A stretch of DNA of 64,000 nt. Source: Tolypothrix campylonemoides VB511288 (GTDB taxonomy: Bacteria > Cyanobacteriota > Cyanobacteriia > Cyanobacteriales > Nostocaceae). The notes under the pieces are model-generated. The model worked only from the letters and a program-made list of their open reading frames with translations, had not been told where the DNA came from and ran no database searches. This document shows, piece by piece, positions 25,757 through 35,570 of this stretch. The stretch lies in assembly GCA_000828075.3 (NCBI GenBank), contig JXCB02000006.1:2534-66533 (forward strand), read 5' to 3'. The position numbers and the translations under genes were made by a program. Each line of letters starts with the position of its first letter. Positions within the stretch are counted from its first letter, which is position 1.

Positions 25757-28123
25757 TTATACAAACTTCCTTAATGTATCTAAAAACTCTCCTTGCTCGA
25801 ACTCGCCTTTGGTGATGTAGGCGTTTGCTCCCACTTGTGCGCCTTGACGCTTGTCCTCTTCCGATGCCATCGTTGTCACTAAAATGACAGGCAATTCCTT
25901 GTACTCTGGTAATTGGCGAATTTTAGCTGTAAGTTCCAGCCCGTCCACATTTGGCATTTGGATGTCCGAGATCACGGCATCGAATTGGCTTTCCCTGAGT
26001 TTGTTAAAGCCATCTTGACCGTCTACAGCAGCAGTGACTTCGTAACCAGCAGTTTCCAAAATCCGCCTCATCTGAGTACGAATGGGAATGGAATCTTCAA
26101 CCAAAAGAATTTTCTGTTTGATTTGTGCTTTTTCGCTTAACTCCTTAACTGTAATCGAAACAACTGTCTTCTTGGCTGACTTGAACAAATCTGGAGCATT
26201 GAGCACCATGCAAACTTCTCCCGTACCGAGAATTGTGGCACCGGATATATTGCAAACTCTCTTGAGCAAATGACTCTGTGGCTTCAAGACAATGTCCTGT
26301 AGCTCCAATACAGTGTCTACTAGCAGTCCCAAACGTTCGGAACCAAGCCGGAGAATAACACAGGGAATGCTTTTGATGCCAACATTCAAAGCTTGGGTTG
26401 ATGCAGGCACTTTCACAGGTAAGCCTAATAAATCTGCAAGCCAAGCAACCGAGACAGGCTGTCCTTGGAAGGGGAAGGTTTGGCTACCTTCCACCGCAAA
26501 GATTTCCTGAGGAGAAACCAACTGCATCGTTTCCACAAATTCTACAGGGATGGCATAGGAGTTTTGGTTGACCTGCACAATCAACACATGAGTCGTTGCG
26601 AATATGCTACTGATTGTGATGCGAAATAAACATCCCTTGCCTGGAGTAAATTCTACCTGAATGCTTCCTTTGAGTCGTTCGACGTTGGCACGCACGACAT
26701 CCAAACCAACTCCTCTCCCGGAAATCTCCGTGACTGCTGTGCGGGTGGAGAAACCAGGCGCAAATATCAATGCCTGAATCTCCGCCGTTGACATACCTGC
26801 CAGTTCTGCTTGAGAGCGAATCCCACGGCGGATTGCTGCCAGTTTAATGGCTTCGATATCCAAACCGCGCCCATCATCTGAAACTTCAATACTCACGGTG
26901 TTGCCAGTTTGGTACACCCGCAAGTGAATTGTTGCTGTAGGGGGCTTGCCAAGTTTTGAACGCTCTTGGGGTGTTTCGATGCCATGATCTATAGCATTGC
27001 GGAGGATGTGCATCAGCGGGTCTTTCATCTCTTCAATAATCCGCTTGTCTACACTAATCTGTTCACCAACGATTTGAAGATCAACTTCTTTGCCTTGCTG
27101 CTTAGCCAAATCTCGTACGGTGCGAGGAAACAGATGAAAAATTGTGGATAATGGCAGTAGTCGCAAAGAGGTGACTCCTGACTGAAGTTCATTGGATATA
27201 ATTTCGAGTCTGGCAGTATAGTCAAAGGCTTTTTTCTGGAGTCGATTGAGATACTCTCCCAGTTGCTTGAGGCGGTTTTCTGTTAAGGAGCAGGAATTTT
27301 GCATCTGTTGGAGTTGATCACCTAGCCCGCGTCGCTCTAAGTCTCTGTATGCTTGACGTATCACAAAGGCTTGTCGGTTCAACTCTTCCCACAGGGTAAT
27401 CATTTCGTCAATTTCAACAAGTTGGTCTGCAATCTGACCTTTGGTAACTACCAGTTCACCCACTTGTGTCAAGAGCTTATCGAGCTTTTGGGATTCAACG
27501 CGGATAGTGTCAATTTGGTAGTCGCTTTCACCTGCAAAAGTGTCTGCGTTGGCTGCCGCATATTCACTGCCTTCAACTATATTATTGAATACTATTGGTG
27601 GTTCTGCCAGGGTCGAGGGATCGTCCTCTGATTCGGCATCATCGAAGACCAAGGACTGTGCAAAGGGGAAGGTAGAGGAATCCTCCTCTGATTCCGTCAT
27701 GTTTTCTGGTACGGCTTCTGGAATTTCCGACCACGCATCACTAGACTCACCTCTCATAAGTTGAGCTAGGACATGGAAGACGCTGACTCCTGCTGGTTGT
27801 CCGGTAACGGCTTCATGGGCAATTTTACGAATTGCATCCAGCCCTTGAGAAAGGCATTCGTAGAGTTGGGAAGTAAAAACTCGCTCACCCTGCTTAACAG
27901 ACCCTAAAATTTCTTCGATTTGGTGGGTGAGGGTTTCCACATCTTTGACCCCCAACATTCGGGAATCACCTTTGAGGGAGTGGGTTTCTCGGAGTAATCC
28001 TTCGAGTTTGGCTTGGTCTTGGGGATTTTTTTCGAGATGCAGCAACCCTGCTTCGATTTTCTGTATGCGTTCTGCACTGGCTGCTTTGTACAGCGATCGC
28101 AGTTCTTCGTCTTCTATCATCAT
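25757..28123 (-). CDS. cheA: CheA-type hybrid histidine kinase with C-terminal receiver
   Basis: The 788-aa kinase contains, in order: an Hpt domain with the phospho-acceptor His48 in ETHSLKGDSRMLG; an acidic linker (~120-190); a dimerisation region with DTIRVESQKLDKLLTQVGEL; an HATPase domain with the N box MHILRNAIDHGIE (~residue 373), G1 EVSDDGRGLD and G2 GRGVGLDVV (~465); a CheW-like P5 domain (~515-655); and a receiver (KILLVEDSIPIRTQMRRILE, Asp in AVISDIQMPNVDG, ~712). This is the PixL/HmpE-like cyanobacterial CheA layout, used for phototaxis and hormogonium motility systems. It lies between the MCP and cheB genes, 0 bp from cheB. Confidence 0.95.
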   Translation of the reverse strand: MMIEDEELRSLYKAASAERIQKIEAGLLHLEKNPQDQAKLEGLLRETHSLKGDSRMLGVKDVETLTHQIEEILGSVKQGERVFTSQLYECLSQGLDAIRKIAHEAVTGQPAGVSVFHVLAQLMRGESSDAWSEIPEAVPENMTESEEDSSTFPFAQSLVFDDAESEDDPSTLAEPPIVFNNIVEGSEYAAANADTFAGESDYQIDTIRVESQKLDKLLTQVGELVVTKGQIADQLVEIDEMITLWEELNRQAFVIRQAYRDLERRGLGDQLQQMQNSCSLTENRLKQLGEYLNRLQKKAFDYTARLEIISNELQSGVTSLRLLPLSTIFHLFPRTVRDLAKQQGKEVDLQIVGEQISVDKRIIEEMKDPLMHILRNAIDHGIETPQERSKLGKPPTATIHLRVYQTGNTVSIEVSDDGRGLDIEAIKLAAIRRGIRSQAELAGMSTAEIQALIFAPGFSTRTAVTEISGRGVGLDVVRANVERLKGSIQVEFTPGKGCLFRITISSIFATTHVLIVQVNQNSYAIPVEFVETMQLVSPQEIFAVEGSQTFPFQGQPVSVAWLADLLGLPVKVPASTQALNVGIKSIPCVILRLGSERLGLLVDTVLELQDIVLKPQSHLLKRVCNISGATILGTGEVCMVLNAPDLFKSAKKTVVSITVKELSEKAQIKQKILLVEDSIPIRTQMRRILETAGYEVTAAVDGQDGFNKLRESQFDAVISDIQMPNVDGLELTAKIRQLPEYKELPVILVTTMASEEDKRQGAQVGANAYITKGEFEQGEFLDTLRKFV

Positions 28124-28164
28124 GGCTTTAAAGCTGTTTTGATGAATGGTTTTGTTTCGTTTTG

Positions 28165-29619
28165 TTACAGCATAGCCTGAAGATTCTGAGCCGCTTCATT
28201 AAGGTCTTCGGTAGCTTCTTTCACCTGGGAGATGCCAAGCGCTGTTTCTTTTGCCTCTAAGTTGATAGCATTCATGGCTGCGACAACCCTTTGCACCGCA
28301 ACAGCCTGCTGTTTAGCTGTCATGGCAATCTCTTGGTTGTTAAGGAACACCATATTAATAGCATCGGCGATATTGATGAACACATCACCTGTTTCTTCAG
28401 CTAACCTGATTCCTTGGGTCGCTTTTTTGGTGCCTTCATCAGTCACCATGATAGTGGAGTTAATTGCTGCTTGCACTTCGTTGACCAAAATATGAATTCG
28501 GTCAGCTGATTTTCTGCTTTGATCAGCTAATTTACGAATTTCGCCAGCCACGACGGCAAAGCCTTTGCCTTGTTCACCCGCACGCGCTGCTTCTACGCCT
28601 GCGTTGAGAGCCAGCATATTTGTTTGGGTCGCCAAATCTGCGACAATGTCAGAAACTGTGGTGATTTGTCCTGTTTGCTCAGAAAGACGAACAATTTGGT
28701 TGGCGATCGCAATCACCTGGTCTTTCAGTTCCGAGATACCGTCCATCGCCACACCGACTGTTTTCGTTCCTTCCTCAGCCAGTTCTAAGGCTTTGTGCGC
28801 CCCAGAAGCAGAGATTTCAGCTTTTTGGGCAGATTGGAGCGAATAAGTTCCCACTTGCTCAATAGTAACTGTGGTTTCGTTCACTGAGGAAGACTGCTGC
28901 AAGATGGTGCGTTCCTGCTCGTTAACTGTGCTCGTAATGTCTTTTGTTGAAGATGCAACCGCATTAGAGGCGTCTTGGATTGTCTTAGCAATACTCGACG
29001 AGAGAGCATAAGAAATAGCTAAGGAGATAGAGGCAGCTAGCAATGTACCCAAACCGGCAATAATTTGTATCAAGATAGTTGCCTGTTTGACTTCGTTAAT
29101 CGATGCTTGAATAATTTTGTCTTGCTCCCGTTCAAACTCATTTTGCAATGCTTCAAAACCTCGAACAAGCTCTCTACCTTTTAACGTCTCAAATTTTTTG
29201 ATTGCTTCATCTTTCTTACCTGTTTGTATTAAACTAATTATCTCTCGATCAAATTGCTTGAGTTGCTCCCCAAGTTGACGAAGTTTTTTCAACCGCTCTT
29301 TCTGCTGCGGATTCACAACAACCTTTTCAGCAACCGCAAGGGAGCTTTCGTATTGAGAGATTGCCGTGTCAACGGATTGTATGAAAGATTTTTCATTATT
29401 AAGTATCAGCAAACCACGCATTGCCCGTTCGGTTGTTGATATACCCAATGCTGCTTTGCCTGTTGCTTGAGATGCGGTTTTACTATCTTCTATTTGTTTC
29501 AAGGATACATCAAGTTTTCGAGAATTTCCAAAAGCTAGAGCGCTAATCACTATCAATAGGAACAGCGGAAATGAATACCCCAATAAAATTCGACCTCTTA
29601 ACTTTAATTTTCCCAACAT
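28165..29619 (-). CDS. Methyl-accepting chemotaxis protein
   Basis: The 484-aa receptor has an N-terminal membrane helix ([18 protein letters not shown]) and a helical sensory region of CHASE3-like or four-helix type (~30-180). A second membrane helix ([20 protein letters not shown]) is followed by the signalling coiled coil, with the hairpin tip [20 protein letters not shown] and [21 protein letters not shown] domain between membrane and coiled coil is not obvious. The ligand is unknown. Gene order between double-CheW and CheA suggests it is the dedicated receptor of this pathway. Confidence 0.93.
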   Translation of the reverse strand: MLGKLKLRGRILLGYSFPLFLLIVISALAFGNSRKLDVSLKQIEDSKTASQATGKAALGISTTERAMRGLLILNNEKSFIQSVDTAISQYESSLAVAEKVVVNPQQKERLKKLRQLGEQLKQFDREIISLIQTGKKDEAIKKFETLKGRELVRGFEALQNEFEREQDKIIQASINEVKQATILIQIIAGLGTLLAASISLAISYALSSSIAKTIQDASNAVASSTKDITSTVNEQERTILQQSSSVNETTVTIEQVGTYSLQSAQKAEISASGAHKALELAEEGTKTVGVAMDGISELKDQVIAIANQIVRLSEQTGQITTVSDIVADLATQTNMLALNAGVEAARAGEQGKGFAVVAGEIRKLADQSRKSADRIHILVNEVQAAINSTIMVTDEGTKKATQGIRLAEETGDVFINIADAINMVFLNNQEIAMTAKQQAVAVQRVVAAMNAINLEAKETALGISQVKEATEDLNEAAQNLQAML

Positions 29620-29709
29620 ATGTTCATATCCTTCTGGGTGATATCTATAAATTGATTCAGAATTGAGTCAATATGAATGAGTTATACTTAATACGAATTG
29701 TCGGTAACA

Positions 29710-30807
29710 CTAAATTTGTTCATTCACTACCAGTCCTCCTTGGGTCAGGATTTTAGGTAAGTCTAGGACAATCAGCATTTTTTCCTGAAAGAAAGCTATT
29801 CCTTGAAGGTACTGTGCATCGCCCGTAAGTTTTATTGTGGGCAAAGGTTTGATTTCAGCAGGGTTGAGATTAACCACCTCCAAAACTTTATCGACAGGCA
29901 ATCCGGCAACAATATCATCAACTTGAACCACCACTGCTTTAGAACCAACTTTAATCGGCGTGATTGGCAAATTCAAAACATTCCGAATATCAACTAAGGT
30001 GACAATTTCTCCACGCAAATTCATATTGCCAATAATATGGTTTGGACAGCAGGGAATTGGTGTCAAATTGTCAATATCCGTAAATTCCTGTACCAGTTCT
30101 AAGTCTAGCCCATAGTACTCGTCACCAATGCCTATCACTGCTAAAGGCATCAGTTTGTTTGCCACCTCTAAGTCTTGTAATGATTGCCTGAGATCAAGAG
30201 CCCGCTGTCGGAAAATAACTCTTTCTTCAGGAGTCGCATGGGGACAAAATAAGTCGTAGAAGTTTGGTGTTTGGAATTCGTCAATCTGTTGGTATTCGTG
30301 ATAATTTTGTTGTTGGTCATCACCTGTTATCATCTCCAACTGGCTTTGTGCATCCCAAATCAAGGTGACTAAAATATCTGGTTGACGAACTAATTTCTTG
30401 GAATCAAGCAAAAAAATTGTTTCTGAATCTATATTGGCAATACCACTAAGAAATGTCGTGTTGATATCACAAATAAATCCATCAGAAGGCGCTGTTTCAA
30501 TGACTTCATCATCTAGTTCTAACATTTCGTTTACCTTGTGAACTAGTATGCCAATTTGCAGCCCCTCCCACCTTAAAATAATGATGTAGTCGTTAAGATA
30601 GCAAACTTTCGGGGGATATCCTTGAAGCCAATCAAGATGTATTACTGGCACAATTTGCGTCCGCAAATTAAAAATGCCAATAATATCGGTACTTGCTTCA
30701 ACAACAGGTATCAGTTCCGGAATCGGGAAAATTTCTTCAACCAGCGCTGCTTCGATTCCATAGTGCAAATTATGTATACGAAATGTCAGGTATTTTTGAT
30801 TTTCCAT
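29710..30807 (-). CDS. CheW-like adaptor with two CheW domains
   Basis: The 365-aa protein carries two CheW folds. The first is at residues ~3-150 (YLTFRIHNLHYGIEAALVEE, IIGIFNLRTQIVPVIHLDWL), the second at ~215-355 (LAVIGIGDEYYGLDLELVQE, IIGNMNLRGEIVTLVDIRNV). A linker with DDQQQNYHEYQQIDEFQTPN joins them. CheW couples MCPs to CheA; a fused pair may arrange two receptors or kinase contacts per molecule. It sits between the PatA-like regulator and the MCP gene with gaps of 90-140 bp, still likely in one transcript. Confidence 0.9.
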   Translation of the reverse strand: MENQKYLTFRIHNLHYGIEAALVEEIFPIPELIPVVEASTDIIGIFNLRTQIVPVIHLDWLQGYPPKVCYLNDYIIILRWEGLQIGILVHKVNEMLELDDEVIETAPSDGFICDINTTFLSGIANIDSETIFLLDSKKLVRQPDILVTLIWDAQSQLEMITGDDQQQNYHEYQQIDEFQTPNFYDLFCPHATPEERVIFRQRALDLRQSLQDLEVANKLMPLAVIGIGDEYYGLDLELVQEFTDIDNLTPIPCCPNHIIGNMNLRGEIVTLVDIRNVLNLPITPIKVGSKAVVVQVDDIVAGLPVDKVLEVVNLNPAEIKPLPTIKLTGDAQYLQGIAFFQEKMLIVLDLPKILTQGGLVVNEQI

Positions 30808-30946
30808 TGCAGTTTTTTACTCTTGATGTTGACTGTTAACAATTAACTGTCAATGGTCAGATGACACCTATTTGAATACAATTTATATAAGAAAAAATAG
30901 GTAACAATACAATACAAAAATCAATTGTAAAGCTTGCGAAACTTTG

Positions 30947-32125
30947 TTATCGAAAGTTATATTTGTGAGAGACAGTTTTTACAGTTTCTCGTTTTTCGCC
31001 CACAAATTTTCCCACAACTTCAAGTAAATGGTGAGGTTCAAATGGCTTGGTTAAATAATGAGTTGTTCCAGCAATTTGACCTCGAAGTTTATCAGAGAAT
31101 TTATCTCGTGCTGTTACCATAATAATGGGTAATTTTTTGAATTTCGGAATACTACGTACTGTACGGCAGAATTCTAAGCCGTCAATATCTGGCATGGTGA
31201 CATCCAACAGCAACAGTGCAATAGGATTGGTATTCATCAAACTCAGCGCTTGCAAAGCGTTATCTGAAAAAAGAACTTGATAGCGTTCTCCCAAAGCCCG
31301 CTTGATTAAAATCTGCACCACAGGGCTGTCATCAACACTCAGAATAACTGGACGTTGTTCTTCAACATGAGAAACTGTTTTAACGACAGGTGTATGCTGT
31401 CCAAAAGTTATCGAGCTTGATGCTACCCACGACCTATAGCTTTGTGCTACATCTAGAGGGTCTTGGTCTAATTGTTCGGCGATGTCTATGAGCGATCGCC
31501 TACCATCCACCCACTTGTATAAATCCTGCTGCGCAATGCTTGTTTTTACTGTTCGCCAACCTGGTAACAGTTGAGGAACCGCCTCCATGCTGGGAATAAC
31601 AGAAGCAAGTGCACTCCATTTGTGCTGGCGATGAGCAACATCTTCGATCAGTTTCTTCCATTCCAAACCGTGAGCATCTTTTCCATAACTTAAATCAATC
31701 TCAACTGTGGGATCTAACTCTAATTTTCCTGGATAAGGCAATGTTTGTTCTAACACTTGCACAAATTGAGTATGGATACAGGTTTCAATCTCTTCCCACT
31801 TAAACACTCGTATCCGCACGATTTGCTCTAAAAGTTCTCGAAAAGATGATGGATTTTGTAATTTTTGCGCTGCATATCCAACAGCAACCTCAGCCCAGTC
31901 ATGACTTAACTTAATCCCAATTCTTCTAGCAAGTTCTTGATTATTAAGTATTTTTGACCCGCCGTAAACAATCTTGCCGTTGTTTAAAAAGACAACACGC
32001 AATCTTGGCTTTTGCTCAGAATTTACAATTGCATTGATCCAAACAGATCCACTAGCACCTGTACTTTGTAAATGCTCTAGCAAATCACTAAGTTGTCCAG
32101 CTTGATACTCTAAAGATTTCAACAT
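30947..32125 (-). CDS. PatA-like response regulator (DUF4388 plus receiver)
   Basis: The 392-aa product has an N-terminal PATAN/DUF4388 domain (residues ~3-105: LSDLLEHLQSTGASGSVWIN, KPRLRVVFLNNGKIVYGGSK). A middle helical region follows (PGWRTVKTSIAQQDLYKWVD, RRSLIDIAEQLDQDPLDVAQ), then a C-terminal receiver (RPVILSVDDSPVVQILIKRA, Asp in LLLLDVTMPDIDG). This order, receiver at the C-terminus, is that of PatA and of PixG/HmpA regulators of pili-dependent phototaxis. As first gene of the operon it probably acts as the output or a receiver partner of CheA. The adjacent promoter region is upstream of 32125. Confidence 0.9.
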   Translation of the reverse strand: MLKSLEYQAGQLSDLLEHLQSTGASGSVWINAIVNSEQKPRLRVVFLNNGKIVYGGSKILNNQELARRIGIKLSHDWAEVAVGYAAQKLQNPSSFRELLEQIVRIRVFKWEEIETCIHTQFVQVLEQTLPYPGKLELDPTVEIDLSYGKDAHGLEWKKLIEDVAHRQHKWSALASVIPSMEAVPQLLPGWRTVKTSIAQQDLYKWVDGRRSLIDIAEQLDQDPLDVAQSYRSWVASSSITFGQHTPVVKTVSHVEEQRPVILSVDDSPVVQILIKRALGERYQVLFSDNALQALSLMNTNPIALLLLDVTMPDIDGLEFCRTVRSIPKFKKLPIIMVTARDKFSDKLRGQIAGTTHYLTKPFEPHHLLEVVGKFVGEKRETVKTVSHKYNFR

Positions 32126-32737
32126 CTTAAATTAAATAATTTACTATACATTTAGAGGTATATGTAGCGGACGAATCATATTTTGTCATTCCCCGCACTC
32201 AAGATGTGGACAAGCCATATGAATTTTGCTTTTCCGTCTTAAAAAAGAAAACCTGTCTATTCAAAATTCTGCCCTTATCACCTACTTTGCTTAATTCAAA
32301 ATATGCCTACGGCACGCTACGCAAACACCCATTATAAATTCAAATATTTTTTGAATTTTGAATTTTGAATGTTTGAGCAGCGAGTGTCACCTACTTTGCC
32401 TCAAAGCGTAGGTTTACTAGATTTAGCTTAATATATGTAGCTCAAACAAACACTAACTTGCTATTCTATTGCCTATTCATAAATGAGCTAACTTGACTGG
32501 ATCTATCCTCGCTCACACTAAAAAGTATGCGCTTAGTAAATCATGAAATTTACGCTACAGATTTAGGGCAGTCAGTGTAAGCACCACAGCCCTCCAAAAA
32601 AGTAGGTATTAAAGAAAAATGAATTTTCACCTCTGGAAAATCCGGTAGATACCCCATAACCTCATTGTGACCGATAGCAAAAATGAGACACACCCAATCA
32701 CGGTATCAAGAGGTTTTTCTCGTTGCGATCGCTTTCT

Positions 32738-32799
32738 TACGTAGATTACGTATATACGTATTTTAGTAAAAAGCGACAACAGAGTACGGTTACGTACTC
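32738..32799. promoter_or_regulatory. Cluster of TACGTA palindromes
   Basis: Four copies of the hexamer tacgta occur at 32738, 32747, 32755 and 32791. The last is part of the hairpin gagtacg-gtta-cgtactc (32782-32799). Spacings of 9, 8 and 36 bp suggest binding of a dimeric regulator rather than a random repeat. Position is about 600 bp upstream of the signalling operon start and 450 bp upstream of the membrane gene at 33245; which one it serves cannot be told. Confidence 0.35.
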
Positions 32800-33099
32800 A
32801 GGTTGAGTTGCATAACCAAAGTTACCAAACAAGACACTAAAAATCAAGTAGAATCTATGAAAGCTAAAAAAAAAGTTGTTTAATTGGGATCAAAGCTTTG
32901 ATTAAGGCTTTAAAATGAATGATGTACCAGGTGAGTTCTTATACTGCCTTTGTACCTGTGATTGCTATATGCAAAAATTCTCAAAAATAAGATTTATAGG
33001 CACATTATTGAATTGATTATTATTTATTTTTATTTCATTCTTTCTCTTAAATGTTTACATATAGCAATCCTCCGCAGATTTATGAAAACTGACAGACAC

Positions 33100-33132
33100 A
33101 GATCCCCGACTTCTTTAAGAAGTCGGGGATCT
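33100..33132. repeat. Perfect 16-bp stem palindrome
   Basis: agatccccgacttctt at 33100-33115 and its exact reverse complement at 33117-33132 are separated by one base. This is a common cyanobacterial dispersed palindrome. It could act as a bidirectional terminator or an RNA-stability element, but no T-run follows directly. Confidence 0.8.
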
Positions 33133-33244
33133 TGAAATAAAATGAGTAGAGGTTAAAATCCTGCTCAAAGTTCCCAACTACTCACCCAATTCTTCCGATT
33201 CCCCAATCCCCAATCCCTAATCCCCAGTCCCCGTTAACACAGTC

Positions 33245-33750
33245 ATGGCTTCCTTAAACACAAACTACCTGTTTGTAGAAAACCTGGTGTTTTTCATCTG
33301 GCTACATCTTTTCTGATAGTTGTTGGCTGGGCGTGGAGAAACTCGAAACCCTTCAGCCTTCCTCAACCACTGCCAGGGTGGTTTAAAATTTGGTTTGGTA
33401 CAGTGCAGGTGCTGGGACTGATAGTACCTCTGGTGATGATTGTGTGGGGTGTATGGTGGCGTGATACTCGCATATTAACTGCGTTTGTTCCGTACTTGGT
33501 GATGCTGGGGTTACAAATCCTATCTGAAATTTTAACACTGAGGCAATTTCAGACAGTTGTGTGGGTGATGGTTCCTTATTTATACTTACCTTATCGCTTT
33601 TGGCAGCTTTATGAAGCGTGGAAGTTCCTAAGTTTTGAAACTGATTTGGCATGGGTAAGAAATTTATTGCTGCTACAAATCGTCCTGTGGATTGGGAACT
33701 ATGTTTTAGATGTAACGCAGTTACCAAGGCTACTACGCTCTTGTAGTTAA
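33245..33750 (+). pseudogene. Small membrane protein with a frameshift near 33300
   Basis: Reading from the ATG at 33245 gives MASLNTNYLFVENLVFFIWL, then a stop. One frame over, the same protein appears to continue from about 33296 as ATSFLIVVGWAWRNSKPFSL and LPGWFKIWFGTVQVLG. It runs to the end of the open frame at 33750, through hydrophobic helices (LIVPLVMIVWGVWW, FVPYLVMLGLQILS, LLLLQIVLWIGNYVLD). A single-base indel around 33296-33310 thus splits a protein of about 168 aa with four membrane helices. I do not recognise a family name. It precedes the ABC exporter on the same strand, so it may have been part of that unit. A sequencing error is an alternative explanation. If the shift is real, only GTG at 33403 could start the downstream part. 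Confidence 0.7.
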
Positions 33751-33845
33751 AGAAGATTCTGACATAAGTATTAGTTGAGTGTTCAGAAACTAGAGAAAAG
33801 CTGATAGCGTCAAACAAAGGAGAGTATTTTTGTGGACGTTGTAGC

Positions 33846-35570
33846 TTGAAAACCCGCTCTAACTACTGGCAACTTCTACCGTATATCCGACCCCAATGGC
33901 AAACCCTTGTCAAGGGGTTCATTGGCATCTTAGGATATGTGCTAGCGACTTTGGCACTTTTGGCTCTTGTGCGTCAATTTGCAACTGTTTTTGGGGGTGG
34001 TGATTTAAAAGCGATCGCCCTACAACTTGGCATCATAGCAGCAGTGTTTCTTGCCCGAGGATTTTTTCAATCTGTACAAGATATCTACATGGCAAAAGCA
34101 GCACTGCGGGTTGCTTTTCATCTCCGCAAACAGGTTTACTCGCACTTGCAAAAGCTCAATCTCAGCTTTTTTGAAACAGCAAAAGCAGGTGATTTATCTT
34201 ACCGCCTCACTGAAGATGTTGATCGGGTTGGGGAAGTTGTACACAAACTCTTTCATGACTTTATCCCCTGCGTTTTGCAGTTGGTGGCAATTCCCATTTA
34301 CATGATTTCTCTGAATTGGCAACTGACGCTCGCTACAGTCATTGTTGCACCGTTGATGGGTATTTTAATTGGTTGGTTTGGCGAAAAGTTACGCCAGTTT
34401 TCCTTAAAAAGTCAAAATCGTGTTTCAGATTTGTCAGCAATATTAACAGAAGTTTTCAGCGGTATCCGCCTGATCCAAGCTTTTGCAGCAGAGAAGTACG
34501 AAATTTCCCGGTTTAGCCGTGAAGCAGAACGCACTTTAAAAGCAAAATACTCAGTCGAACGACTCAAAGCAATTCAGATTCCGATTATCGGATTTCTCGA
34601 AGTTTTGAGTGTTTTAACACTGCTGTTCGTTGGCGCGTGGCAAATTGCTAATGATAACTTGACAGTAGCGGACTTTCTCAGCTACCTAACTGCAGGAGGG
34701 TTGTTGATTGACCCTATCGCTCACGTGACGAACAACTACAATGAGTTTAAACAAGGTGAGGCGTCTGTTGACCGCGTTTTTGAATTGTTGGCAATTCAAC
34801 CTACAGTGGTGGAAAAACCAGATGCTGTTGTGCTTCCCCCAGTCACTGGTAAAGTGGAATACAGCTCTGTATCCTTTGCCTACAAAGCTGGTGAACCTGT
34901 CTTAAAAGATATCAGTTTATTGGCACAACCAGGAGAAGCGATCGCCCTTGTGGGTGCTTCCGGTGCTGGGAAAACCACTTTTGTGAATCTTCTCCCCCGC
35001 TTCTATGATCCTAATACTGGTCAAATCTTAATCGACGGTGTTGATATTCGGGATGTCACGCTTGATAGCCTGCGGCGACAAATTGGCATTGTTCCCCAAG
35101 AAACGATAATGTTTTCTGGGACAATTGCCCAAAATATTGCTTTCGGGCAAGACTTGTTTGATATGGAAGATGTAGAGAAAGCTGCGAAAATTGCTAACGC
35201 CGATCAGTTTATCACCCAACTGCCAGATGGTTATCACACTTGGGTGGGAGAGAGAGGCGTGAATTTATCCGGTGGACAGCGACAAAGAATTGCGATCGCG
35301 CGTGCTGTTTTGCTGAACCCCAGAATTCTTATTTTAGATGAAGCTACATCGGCATTAGATTCAGAATCGGAAGCTTTGGTACAAGAAGCGCTAGAAAGGC
35401 TGATGGAAGGGCGGACTGTGTTTATTATTGCTCACCGTTTGAGTACAGTAAGGCGGTGCGATCGCATTTTAGTTCTGGAACGCGGTCAAATTGTCGAATC
35501 GGGAACTCATGAAGAATTGTTAACGCTGGGGCGTCGTTATGCCAGATTTTACGCCCAGCAGTTTAACTAG
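33846..35570 (+). CDS. ABC exporter, fused permease-ATPase (MsbA/HepA-like)
   Basis: The 574-aa half-transporter has six membrane helices in residues ~20-310 and a C-terminal ATPase domain. The domain has Walker A GASGAGKTTFVNLLP, Q-loop VPQETIMFSGTI, signature NLSGGQRQRIAIARA, Walker B LILDEATSALD and the H-loop IIAHRLSTV. The start is a TTG at 33846 because no ATG or GTG precedes the conserved MKTRSNYWQLLPYIRPQW segment. Relatives export lipids or polysaccharide units, and in heterocystous strains HepA is needed for the envelope polysaccharide layer. The substrate here is not known. Confidence 0.9.
   Translation: MKTRSNYWQLLPYIRPQWQTLVKGFIGILGYVLATLALLALVRQFATVFGGGDLKAIALQLGIIAAVFLARGFFQSVQDIYMAKAALRVAFHLRKQVYSHLQKLNLSFFETAKAGDLSYRLTEDVDRVGEVVHKLFHDFIPCVLQLVAIPIYMISLNWQLTLATVIVAPLMGILIGWFGEKLRQFSLKSQNRVSDLSAILTEVFSGIRLIQAFAAEKYEISRFSREAERTLKAKYSVERLKAIQIPIIGFLEVLSVLTLLFVGAWQIANDNLTVADFLSYLTAGGLLIDPIAHVTNNYNEFKQGEASVDRVFELLAIQPTVVEKPDAVVLPPVTGKVEYSSVSFAYKAGEPVLKDISLLAQPGEAIALVGASGAGKTTFVNLLPRFYDPNTGQILIDGVDIRDVTLDSLRRQIGIVPQETIMFSGTIAQNIAFGQDLFDMEDVEKAAKIANADQFITQLPDGYHTWVGERGVNLSGGQRQRIAIARAVLLNPRILILDEATSALDSESEALVQEALERLMEGRTVFIIAHRLSTVRRCDRILVLERGQIVESGTHEELLTLGRRYARFYAQQFN

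Larger units (their letters stand above)
32126..33244. other. Long intergenic region upstream of the signalling operon
   Basis: About 1.1 kb without a convincing gene. It contains AT-rich repeats related to gaattttgaattttgaatg (32355-32370), a GC-rich dispersed repeat with cctacggcacgctacgc (32306), a cluster of four TACGTA palindromes (32738-32796), a perfect 16-bp stem hairpin (33100-33132) and the ccccaatccctaatcccc family (33203). The promoter of the PatA-like operon should lie near 32130-32300. An undetected non-coding RNA cannot be excluded. Confidence 0.55.

Noticed and set aside
33383-33817. 144-aa open frame on the minus strand over the membrane gene at 33245-33750
   Set aside because: It is antisense to the frames with clear membrane-helix pattern and has no family-like sequence.
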